DNA from: Paenibacillus kobensis NBRC 15729
GTDB lineage: Bacteria > Bacillota > Bacilli > Paenibacillales > Paenibacillaceae
Assembly (NCBI RefSeq): GCF_004000825.1
Contig: NZ_BILZ01000032.1
Span: 1-64,000, forward strand
DNA length: 64,000 bases
Direction of reading: 5' to 3'
Shown here: positions 51,504 to 59,500 of the stretch, piece by piece
Layout of the letters: each line of letters starts with the position of its first letter
How positions within the stretch are numbered: the first letter of the stretch is position 1
Translations under genes and position numbers: made by a program
The notes under the pieces: generated by a model
The model's database searches: none
Told to the model about the DNA's origin: nothing
Seen by the model: the letters and a program-made list of their open reading frames with translations, nothing else

Positions 51504-52688
51504 ATGATGGAAGAGCAGGCAGGCAAAGGGTACAACGCAGTTGCATTTTCACCCATTTCGGGAAGGCCGGTATACCGTGAAGGGGATCAAATAAACCGTG
51601 CGGATGTAGAGCAGATATGCGAGCAGATCAATCCGTTCACGGGGATGCTTAGAAGATGGGCAGCTGCTATTATTGATAATCTCTTTCTATATTCCATTAT
51701 TTTGGCCATATGCCCGTATCTAATGGCGGCAACCGGAGCGAGCGAGAGCGATGTCATGACGGTATTGCCTTTCGCCGTTCTGTTTGGTGCGCCTTTTATC
51801 GGAATCTTTTATTTTTGGCTGAGTGAGGCGTTCTTCGGGGCGACGATTGGCAAGTGGGCGCTGCGGATACGAGTTGTCAGCCGGGACGGCGAATGGCCGA
51901 GGCTTGGAGCGTCGTTCCTTCGGAGTCTTCTTCGCTCACTCGAGCTCAGTCCTATTATGATCTATGGCCTCGTCGGATTTATTCTCGTGCTTGCGACTCG
52001 TCTGAAGCAGAGGCTCGGCGATATGGCGGCCAGTACGGTCGTGCTGGATGTATCCGATATTCCGCCTCCTTCCAGAGGAAACTTGAAGGCGATGCGCATT
52101 ACACTCCTTACGCTGGCTGCCGCTGGCGTCATAAGCTGTATGGGCGGCATTATGACGATCAGCCGGTGGGTGCAGGAAGCCGATCGTCTGCAGACGTTCG
52201 TAACAGAGGATGGCCGCTATCAGCTGTCGGTGCCTGCTGATTTCGAGGAAAGCCGCGAAGAATATGACCAATCGGGGCTGCTTCTTACGAGTGAAGCATA
52301 CGATTCGGTTATCTATGTGATGGATGGCGGGGACGAATGGGACGGATCGTACACGCTTGAACAATTCGCGGATCAGATGCGTGTCGGGGTATCAGAGGGA
52401 TATGAGGCTGAGCTTGAAGGCGATGAGATGCAGCGGCTTGATTTGAATGGCAACGCCGCTTACCGCTTCACCATGCACCGTCAGGACGAGGACGGCTATT
52501 GGTATTCCTACACGGTTACGGTGACCGGTGACGAGGAACAATTTTATTGTATCGTCGCTTTGTTTATTGGGCCGGACGACGAGATCGACAGCATCAGAAG
52601 CTTTCATGAGCAGTATGCCCGTCAAATCGAAAGGCTTGACCGGTGGGCAGGGACGTTCGAACAAGTGCATCGTACGATTTCGATCTAG
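51504..52688 (+). CDS. RDD-family membrane protein with exported C-terminal domain, copy 2
   Basis: A 394-residue paralogue of the protein encoded 74 bp upstream. Same order: RDD domain (FFGATIGKWALRIRVV; QRLGDMAA), helix, soluble domain starting TEDGRYQLSVPADFE and containing LDLNGNAAYRFTMHRQDEDG, which aligns with LNGNPAYRFRMHGIDEDG in copy 1. GGCGGGTCGGGGAC precedes ATG 51504. Tandem duplication followed by divergence; the strong conservation of a soluble half not usual for RDD proteins suggests it defines the pair's function. Confidence 0.8.
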   Translation: MMEEQAGKGYNAVAFSPISGRPVYREGDQINRADVEQICEQINPFTGMLRRWAAAIIDNLFLYSIILAICPYLMAATGASESDVMTVLPFAVLFGAPFIGIFYFWLSEAFFGATIGKWALRIRVVSRDGEWPRLGASFLRSLLRSLELSPIMIYGLVGFILVLATRLKQRLGDMAASTVVLDVSDIPPPSRGNLKAMRITLLTLAAAGVISCMGGIMTISRWVQEADRLQTFVTEDGRYQLSVPADFEESREEYDQSGLLLTSEAYDSVIYVMDGGDEWDGSYTLEQFADQMRVGVSEGYEAELEGDEMQRLDLNGNAAYRFTMHRQDEDGYWYSYTVTVTGDEEQFYCIVALFIGPDDEIDSIRSFHEQYARQIERLDRWAGTFEQVHRTISI

Positions 52689-52689
52689 C

Positions 52690-52744
52690 AGAAGAGGCCG
52701 ACCGCAAAGCGATTGTATCGATCGCTCGCAGCCGGCCTCTTTCT
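52690..52744. terminator. Bidirectional terminator
   Basis: AGAAGAGGCCG pairs with CGGCCTCTTTCT around an imperfect inner stem (GCGATTG...CGATCGC), between convergent genes. Confidence 0.82.
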
Positions 52745-52751
52745 TAGCGCA

Positions 52752-53372
52752 TTAATCTTCCTTCAGCTTCACATTTGATAAGTCCACACCGTTCTGCAAT
52801 GCGCCAATGCTGTAACCAAACGTCATTTGCAGATGCGGATAATCGGGGAACTGCTCCCAGTCGCCGCCCCATTCGAAGTGGAGCGATTTGGCGATGGAGA
52901 CGACTTCCATCCAGTCGGATTTGCCGTTGCCGTTCATATCGGCTTCCATGTCCCAGCTGGCGGAGCCGTCTTGGGTCAGTAGGGCAAAATCGAGTGCAAG
53001 CCCAAAATTATGAAAGGATTGGCCGCCCTTCGCGTTGGTGACAACGGCGCCGCCGGCATCACGGCCTTTACGGTAGAGCGCATCCTGTTCGTCCGCGCTT
53101 CTAAAGCTGTCGGTGATAAGGATGCGAATGCCTTTCTCCTTCGTGAGCTCGACTAATCGGTCCGCTTGGGTTTTTACGATCGGGTGCAGCTTAGCTTCGG
53201 CGCTTTCCCGCTGCTTCGGCTTCGTGAAGTCGGTCAGCCGGCCGAGCACCGACGCGGCGATAAGTGCAATCAAGATAAGCATAGGTACAAGCCATATACG
53301 GCGCCGCCGCTTGCGGTATAAGGAACGCCGGGTGTATGACGCTCCGGGCAGCGAATTGGGATCTAATCGCAA
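52752..53372 (-). CDS. M15-family peptidoglycan carboxypeptidase (VanY/CwlK-like)
   Basis: A 206-residue membrane-anchored peptidase; a helix (about 25-45) follows a very basic N-terminus. The M15 zinc centre is visible as SFHNFGLALDFAL (His and Asp) and YPHLQM (His), with the catalytic Glu in FEWGGDWEQF. Between them is a Ca2+-like loop, DMEADMNGNGKSDW. It should cleave D-Ala or L-Ala-D-Glu bonds in the cell wall. No Walker or antibiotic-resistance neighbours are seen, so a housekeeping role is likelier than VanY-type resistance. Confidence 0.88.
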   Translation of the reverse strand: MRLDPNSLPGASYTRRSLYRKRRRRIWLVPMLILIALIAASVLGRLTDFTKPKQRESAEAKLHPIVKTQADRLVELTKEKGIRILITDSFRSADEQDALYRKGRDAGGAVVTNAKGGQSFHNFGLALDFALLTQDGSASWDMEADMNGNGKSDWMEVVSIAKSLHFEWGGDWEQFPDYPHLQMTFGYSIGALQNGVDLSNVKLKED

Positions 53373-53431
53373 AAGTTAAACTCCTTCATCCATGTTTTCA
53401 GTCGCGCAGATTATTATTATACCGATCTGAG

Positions 53432-53474
53432 GCTAAAAAAAGCTTAACCCAATGCTGAAGAAAAGTTAAGCTTT
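53432..53474 (-). terminator. Distal terminator of the HAD gene
   Basis: On the minus strand AAAGCTTAAC pairs with GTTAAGCTTT and is followed by a T-run, beyond the hairpin at 53494. Confidence 0.7.
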
Positions 53475-53493
53475 AGGCTGCCAGGAGATAACA

Positions 53494-53540
53494 AAAGGCT
53501 GAGCGACGGTTGGTGTATGCCGTAACCTGCTCAGCCTTTA
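53494..53540 (-). terminator. Proximal terminator of the HAD gene
   Basis: AAAGGCTGAGC and its complement form an 11-bp stem about 55 bp after the HAD stop; on the minus strand TTTTGTT follows. Confidence 0.78.
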
Positions 53541-53594
53541 TGTTAATGGATTAAATTGTTAATGCTATTACTATGCTCTTAAGCACGTGAAACG

Positions 53595-54368
53595 TTACAG
53601 CAAACCGGCGTGCTGCAAGCCCCGGCGGATACCGCCTTCATCGACGTGGGCCGTCACGTAGTCGGCGTGCGGCAGAAGCTCTGGATGCGAGTTGCCCATC
53701 GCAATGCCGAGACCGACGGCGCCGAGCATCTCTTTATCATTCAGGCCGTCGCCGAATGCGGCAGCTTCTTCTGGAGCGATGTTCAGATGCTTCAGCATCG
53801 CTTCGATGCCAAGCGCCTTGGAACCGCCCTCAGACAGCACGTCCATTGCCGTCTTGTGCCAGCGGACGAGGCGCAAGCCTGGAAGCACATCGGCGTACAG
53901 TTCTTCTTCATGCGCTTCGCAGTGCAGGAATGCTTGATAAATGTTCGTTTTCTGCCAATATTCCGGGTCGTGGCCCGGAAGCTCGATTCGGAGCGAATTA
54001 ACCGAATCCAGCATATGCGGATGCGAGTCCGTATCGGCGTAGTACGTTTCGCCGCCTTCGAATACGAGCGGATGGCCGTGCTTGCCGGCTTGCTCCACAA
54101 GGTTCTCCAGACGTTCGCGCGGAATCGGCCGCTCGAACAGGACGCGTCCTTGATGGACGACGTAAGCGCCGTTTAGACTTACATAAGAATCGATGCCGAG
54201 CAGCTCGCTGATCGGTTTGAAGAAATAAGGAGCGCGGCCCGTCGCAATGGCAATCTCGACGCCGCTGCTTTTCAGCTCACGAAGTGCGTTAATCGTGTCT
54301 TGCGGAATTTGTTTATCCTCGTTCACTAACGTTCCGTCAATATCGAAGAATACGATTTTATAGCTCAT
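53595..54368 (-). CDS. Cof-type HAD phosphatase, second
   Basis: A 257-residue cytoplasmic HAD hydrolase. Motif I FFDIDGTLVNEDKQI, motif II IATGR, motif III Lys in the HKTAMDVLSEGGSK region, motif IV AAFGDGLNDKEMLGAVGLGIAMGNS. Distinct from the Cof protein at 23621. ATG 54368 follows AGGAG. A longer open frame reaching 54989 exists, but its upper part runs through the 168-bp repeat array and is not a gene. Two terminators follow. Confidence 0.9.
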   Translation of the reverse strand: MSYKIVFFDIDGTLVNEDKQIPQDTINALRELKSSGVEIAIATGRAPYFFKPISELLGIDSYVSLNGAYVVHQGRVLFERPIPRERLENLVEQAGKHGHPLVFEGGETYYADTDSHPHMLDSVNSLRIELPGHDPEYWQKTNIYQAFLHCEAHEEELYADVLPGLRLVRWHKTAMDVLSEGGSKALGIEAMLKHLNIAPEEAAAFGDGLNDKEMLGAVGLGIAMGNSHPELLPHADYVTAHVDEGGIRRGLQHAGLL

Positions 54369-54527
54369 GCTGATTCTCCTATCCCTAGTATCTCTCTTTC
54401 GACTAGCTTTTATACGGCCTATCATACTATGGATGGCTTCCCGAGTCGAGCAGTTGGAGATATTAGGCACTGCATAAGAGGGCGGTTGTTCGGACAGTCT
54501 AACGACTGGATAAGGAGGCGATAATCG

Positions 54528-54674
54528 GTGACGAATACGAATTCCGGCGATACCGGACAGTTTGTGAACGAAGTGAAGGCGCAGCAGCACAGGCAGGAGA
54601 AGAACAAGCAGCGGTTCGGCAAAGGTACGCCATCCCAAGCCCTGCAGACGAAGCAGCATACGAATAATCCGTAG
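54528..54674 (+). CDS. Very small hydrophilic protein (48 residues)
   Basis: GTG 54528 with a perfect AAGGAGG 9 nt upstream begins a 48-residue frame: VTNTNSGDTGQFVNEVKAQQ, then KNKQRFGKGTPSQ, ending TKQHTNNP. It is rich in Gln, Lys and Asn with no hydrophobic segment, which recalls small spore proteins, but I recognise no defined family. It is divergent from the HAD gene and followed by the repeat array. Confidence 0.68.
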   Translation: MTNTNSGDTGQFVNEVKAQQHRQEKNKQRFGKGTPSQALQTKQHTNNP

Positions 54675-54717
54675 ACTTGGAAGTCGCTTCTCTAGCTCAA
54701 ACGTAACCGAATAGCGG

Positions 54718-55283
54718 AATAAGCGTCCTGCTAGGACGCTTATTCCTTTGTATGCTGCTGCCGCGGCGAATTTAAGAGACTCGTAACGTCGCTTATTTGC
54801 ACATTTGGTGCCTGAAAGCGAGTTATTGGCGCATATAAGAGACCTTTGCAGGTACTTAATGGGTTCGAGCATAAGCGAAGGGTGAAATAAGAGTCCTAAT
54901 AGGACTCTTATTTCTTGGTTTGCTGCTGCTACGGTGAATTTAAGAGACTTGTAACGTCGCTTATTTGCACATTTGGTGCCTGGGAGCACGCTGCTGGCGC
55001 ATATAAGAGACCTTTGCAGTTACTTAATGGATTCGGGCATAAGCGAAGGGTTAAATAAGAGTCCTGTTAGGACGCTTATTTCTTCGTATGCTGCTGCTGC
55101 GGTGAATTTAAGAGACTCGTAACGTCGCTTATTTGCACATTTGGTGCCTGGAAGCATGCGGCTGGCGCATATAAGAGACCTTTGAAGGTACTTAATGGGT
55201 TCGAGCATAAGCGAAGGGTGAAATAAGCGTCCTAAGAGAGCGCTTATTTTTCGCATTCCACCAATGAGGCGGTTTAAGAGACT
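54718..55283. repeat. Intergenic array, family D: 168-bp units with three boxes each
   Basis: Three full units and a partial one start at 54718, 54886, 55054 and 55222, exactly 168 bp apart. Each unit has a hairpin box beginning AATAAG, a TTTAAGAGAC box 53 bp later and a TATAAGAGAC box 63 bp after that; the next hairpin follows at 52 bp. Hairpin arms vary in a compensatory way (GCGTCCT with AGGACGC in unit 1, GAGTCCT with AGGACTC in unit 2). A fourth TTTAAGAGAC lies at 55273. It sits between the small gene at 54528 and a minus-strand gene. Confidence 0.93.
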
Positions 55284-55298
55284 CTTCCATTCACCACC

Positions 55299-55335
55299 AA
55301 AAGCCTGGCAGTCACTTAAGCTGCCAGGCTTTCTT
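55299..55335. terminator. Terminator at the end of the repeat array
   Basis: AAAAGCCTGGCAG pairs with CTGCCAGGCTTT around 9 nt; T-run TTTC follows. It abuts the end of the minus-strand small gene at 55340. Confidence 0.8.
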
Positions 55336-55339
55336 GAGT

Positions 55340-55471
55340 CTACTCTCCAGGCTCCCATTCCGGCGCATCAGCTGGAACTTCGCTCTCGAAGCCCGGAGGC
55401 AATGGCTCTTTGTCTTTGCCGGAGTCTGCGCTGACGCGATATTCCACGCCAGTCACATCATACAGGATCAA
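55340..55471 (-). CDS. Very small acidic protein (43 residues)
   Basis: On the minus strand AAGGAG lies 11 nt before a TTG that opens a 43-residue frame: ILYDVTGVEYRVSADSGKDK, then PLPPGFESEV, PEWEPGE. The product is acidic and proline-rich, with a possible beta-strand first part. An in-frame stop just upstream fixes the start to this region. A nearer ATG gives only a six-codon frame. I recognise no family. Confidence 0.5.
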   Translation of the reverse strand: MILYDVTGVEYRVSADSGKDKEPLPPGFESEVPADAPEWEPGE

Positions 55472-55593
55472 GAGGCATTACACTCCTTCCGTCACGATAT
55501 CTCTGAGCTCTCTACGAGCCAATTATCCCTATCACAATATAATTCTGTTGAATAGTATGACTAGAAAGACAGCAGAATAGGAGGCGATCCCGG

Positions 55594-55788
55594 ATGGATG
55601 CCGCGAATCCTTCGATTGTTCAGGAGTTGGAGCGGGTGTCGCTTGGAACGAATATGATGATCTGGTTTTCGAATTCGGGGTTTATTCTCGTTAAATTTCA
55701 AGGCTTGAAAGACAATACGGCATTGTTCGCAGTTGGACCAAGCATGCTGCGGGTGGCAGTATCCGAAATTAAAGCCATGTTGATTTAA
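55594..55788 (+). CDS. Small beta-rich protein, family shared with 56029
   Basis: A 64-residue protein following AGGAGGCG. Its pattern (LGTNMMIWFSNSGFILVKFQGLKDNTALF) matches the minus-strand product at 56029 (LGSPVYVWFSSGGDYYYLYFQGIIDDSIALF), so the two are paralogues. Short strands around a Trp-Phe-Ser turn suggest a small beta-barrel, possibly Sm-like, but that is a guess. No known family was identified. Confidence 0.7.
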   Translation: MDAANPSIVQELERVSLGTNMMIWFSNSGFILVKFQGLKDNTALFAVGPSMLRVAVSEIKAMLI

Positions 55789-55805
55789 CGGGGAGGGAGA
55801 AATCT

Positions 55806-56048
55806 TTGTGCAAGAAAAAGAATAAGGCTTCGAACAAAAAAGCTGCTCGCGCGAAGCCGATGCTCGGTACGGTTCATCTTAGCGAGAGACAGTCGACCAT
55901 ACTGCTTAATTATATGAATCTCCATTCAATGTTCGCCCAGCGGTTCACCGCTGCGATGCGAGCAGGAGACGTCAATCAGATCAATAAATTATTAAGAATG
56001 ATCGGAGTCAGGGTAAGGCCTATGCCTATTATACCGCGATTGCCGTAA
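55806..56048 (+). CDS. Small basic protein (80 residues)
   Basis: TTG 55806 follows GGAGGGAG by 7 nt, 17 bp after the stop of the previous small gene, so the two are probably one transcript. The product starts CKKKNKASNKKAARAK and has an amphipathic segment (LSERQSTILLNYMNLHSMFAQRF). It is strongly basic and may bind nucleic acid or other small spore components. Its 3' end overlaps the convergent gene at 56029 by 20 bp. No family recognised. Confidence 0.65.
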   Translation: MCKKKNKASNKKAARAKPMLGTVHLSERQSTILLNYMNLHSMFAQRFTAAMRAGDVNQINKLLRMIGVRVRPMPIIPRLP

Positions 56049-56232
56049 TGTTCTGGATCGGGATGCGGAATACGACTTCGCCTTGGAACAGAGCGATGGA
56101 ATCGTCGATGATTCCTTGGAAATACAAGTAGTAGTAATCCCCCCCACTGCTGAACCAGACATAGACGGGCGAGCCCAGACCGAGTTGTTTGAGCTGGCTC
56201 AAGATTTCGTCGTACCCTGTAATTTTGACCAT
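56029..56232 (-). CDS. Small beta-rich protein, paralogue of 55594
   Basis: A 67-residue protein, MVKITGYDEILSQLKQLGLG, then VYVWFSSGGDYYYLYFQG and the C-terminal strand VVFRIPIQNITAIAV. AAGGAG lies 8 nt before ATG 56232; a GTG at 56241 overlaps the site and is rejected. The paralogue lies on the other strand 240 bp away, with the basic protein gene in between, and the three ends overlap. Confidence 0.7.
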   Translation of the reverse strand: MVKITGYDEILSQLKQLGLGSPVYVWFSSGGDYYYLYFQGIIDDSIALFQGEVVFRIPIQNITAIAV

Positions 56233-56370
56233 CAAGATCACTCCTTGATACTGAAGATGGTATAATCTATGAAATTGCTGGTGGAGTGTGACAGGTTTCC
56301 GGCCTAATTGCTAGATTACAGCTAATAATGGTTGATTGATCTTACTAGAGTCATAATGGAGAGATAGATG

Positions 56371-56408
56371 ACCGTTCAGTGCAGATGATGCTGCGGGACG
56401 GTTTTTTT
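56371..56408 (+). terminator. Plus-strand terminator
   Basis: ACCGTTCAGTGCAG pairs imperfectly with CTGCGGGACGGT and is followed by TTTTTTT. Nothing else is supported in 56242-56524 apart from the next hairpin. Confidence 0.75.
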
Positions 56409-56458
56409 GCATTCGCAAAAAGATGAGACCGCGGCCAGCGGCCCGCAGTCCACAAAGC

Positions 56459-56504
56459 AAAACGGATGAGCTGAGATCGCCTGATCTCTTCGGCTCATCC
56501 GTTT
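56459..56504 (-). terminator. Terminator of the GH74 gene
   Basis: AAACGGATGAGC pairs with GCTCATCCGTTT, with an inner TGAGATC/GATCTC stem, about 20 bp after the GH74 stop on the minus strand. Confidence 0.85.
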
Positions 56505-56524
56505 ATTTGTCTTATCGAATAGGC

Positions 56525-59500
56525 TTACGGTTCAACGCCCCATTGAAGCTGTCCGGACAGATAACCGGTCATCTTCGTCCAGTCCACATAAGAGGAGCCG
56601 GTCGGGCTGAACGAGTAGTCTCCGGTCTGCGTGTAGTTGGACCAGTCGGTGCGCGAGATGCGGATTTGAACTTCGGCCGAAGCGCCTGGCGCGAGCGAGC
56701 CTGCGCCGCTCGTGAAGCCGATCTCGAAGTACGTATCGGCGCCTGTCTTCGGTGTTGCCAATGTGACGAATGTGCCCGTTACATTCGCGCTGCCGACATG
56801 CGACCAGTCGCACCAGAACGCTTGCGTGTTGTTCGCATCGGCCGTGTAGTAGTAACGAAGCTTCACATTAGACAGGTTGAGCGCCGACGTTCCCGTATTC
56901 ACGATCTTAACGCGAGGAGCGATCGTGTTGCTGGAGGCGGCAGTCGTACCGCTGAACATTTGGATCTTGAAGCTGCCGTTCACCGGCGGATTCGTCGTCG
57001 TTGTATCGGAGACGGATACGGCAAGAGATGCAGCAGCGCCTGCGCTGAAGTTGAACGTCAGCGTCGTCGTGCCGACCGCTTGAGCGGCAAGATAGCTTTT
57101 CTTAATCGTAACCGAAGTGCCGCTTACCGTGTAATCCGTGCCGGATACGAGCGTCACCGAGCCATTCTTAATGCTGGACAGCGTATTGCCGTTCAACGTC
57201 ATCGTGACGGCGACGTCCGCTTGATTAGCCGTGTTCTTATCGAACGATGCGCTTGTCGGCGTAATCGTCGAATTCACCGGCGTCGTTACCGTCGTATCGA
57301 CGACCGTGACGGATAGCACCGGATCCGTGCCCGCACTGAAGTCGAACGTCAGATTCGTCGTGCCGACCGATTGGGCGGCGAGATAACTTTTCTTAATCGT
57401 GACGTTGGAGCCGCTCACCGTATAATCCGTACCGGATACGAGGGAGGCCGATCCGTTCTTAATGGCGGACAGTGTGTTGCCATTGAGCGTCATCGTGACG
57501 GCGATGTCCGATTGGCTGGCAGTCTTCTTATCGAACGATGCGCTCGTCGGCGTAATCGTCGAATTGACCGGCGTCGTCACCGTCGTATCGGCAATCGAGA
57601 CGGCGAGCACCGGATCGGTGCCTGCGCTGAAGTCGAACGTCAGATTCGTGGTGCCGACCGATTGGGCGGCGAGATAGCTTTTCTTAATCGTGACGGTCGT
57701 GCCGCTCACGGTATAATCCGTACCGGATACGAGGGAGGCCGAGCCGTTCTTAATAGCGGACAGCGTGTTGCCGTTAAGCGTCAACGCGACACTGATGTCG
57801 GCTTGGTTCGCTGTTTTCTTATCGAACGAGGCGCTAGCCGGCGTAATGGACGAGTTATTGACCGGCGGCGTCGTTCCGCTCGGATCCGCATATAGAATAC
57901 CGCGTCCGTTCGTGCCTAAGTACACACGGCCGTAGATGCGAGGGTCTCCGGTAATGGCGCTGTTCGTCATGCCGTATTGATGCTGGTCGTCGTTAATGCG
58001 TACCCAGTTAGCGCCCGCATCATCCGAGCGGAAAATGCCGCGGACGTTATCGATCTTAGCGAACGTATAGAGGGCAGGGTACGTCTGGCCTGGCGCCGCT
58101 TTGCCGAAGCCGATGACGTCGGCTTCTTGCACGTTCGACAGCTTCGTAACCGAAGCGCCGCCGTTCGTCGAATGCCACAAGCCGTATACGGTCGTGTCGC
58201 TGCCGCCTGCGACCCAGAGGTCGCCTTCGATGCCGAATACCGTCTTCAGGTCGCCCGTGCTCGGCAGTCCCGTTGCTGCCGTCTGCGTGAACGAGGCGCC
58301 GCCGTTCGTGGAGATATACAATTTGCCGTCGGCTAATGCATAGAACTTGTTCTTATTGACGCGGTCGGATGCGACCTTGGCGCCAGCCGGAACGCCTGTG
58401 CTGGCCGTCCACGAGTTGCCGCCGACCGAATAATACACGCCGATGTCGGACGTGCTCCATACGACTTGGCTGCCGTCGGAAGCTACGGCGATGTCGCCGC
58501 CTCCCACCGTGCCTGAAGGCTGGCTCGGGTTGTACCAGTTGCCGCCGCCGTCGTACGAGAAGGCGATGGACGGAGTCGTCGTGTTGTCAGATTTGCCTAC
58601 ACGAGCGACAAAGTTCGGGTTCGATTCCGCGAAGTCGATGCTGACCGTCGTGTCCGGACCTTTGAATATTTTGGTCGGCGGGACCGTCAGATCATTGTGC
58701 CGGAAGCCGGATACGTCGCCGATGCCGCTGAGCAGCGGTGCGCCGGACGGCGGGCTGACGAGATCGAGGACGGCCATTTCCTCCAAATTTTTGGCCATGA
58801 CGGTAATGTTTACTTTCTTCGAAGTGCCCCAGTCCAGCAGATTGTTCGTGCCGTAAATCGTCGCGCCAGTGCCGTACATCATCCGGTTCGGATTGAACGG
58901 GTCGATCTCCAGATCGCCGATCATCCAGCCGAGCTTCAGAGCAGGCTCAGGAGGCTGCGGATTCGAGGCGAAGTCAAGCCATGGGGCTGCCGAAATATCT
59001 TGCGTGTAGAGCAGGTTCCGCGTCGGATAGCCGTTCCATGACCAGATGCTCGTCCACGTCGCGCCGCCGTCGGTCGAACGGTAGATGTTCGCGTCCGGCC
59101 ACCACGAGTTGAGCGTCGATACCATGATCGTGTTCGGATTCGTCCGGTCGACCGCGAGCCCGCCGTAACCGAAGTAGTCGTCTCCGCTCGTGCTCGGGAT
59201 CGGGCTGATGTTCGTCCACACGCCCGTCGACGTATTGAATTTGTACACGTCGCCTTTGACGCCGTCATAAGGACCGCTGCTGTCGTTGTACGTAATGTAC
59301 AGGTTGCCGTTCGATATTTCGCCGTGATGCGGAACGAATCCGGTCGGCTGTCCCGGTACGGCCGTCCAAGTCGCGCCGCCGTCCGTGCTGCGGTAGATGC
59401 TTTCATCCTTGTCGGCAACGCCTACATAGATGGTCTGCGTCGTATTGCCCGCCGTGCCCGCCGACTTGTCGAACGTAATCCAGGCGATGCCCATAATGTC

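Noticed and set aside
53595-54989. Long minus-strand ORF of 464 residues
   Set aside because: Its upper 200 residues run through the 168-bp repeat array; the HAD domain with its own AGGAG site starts at 54368.
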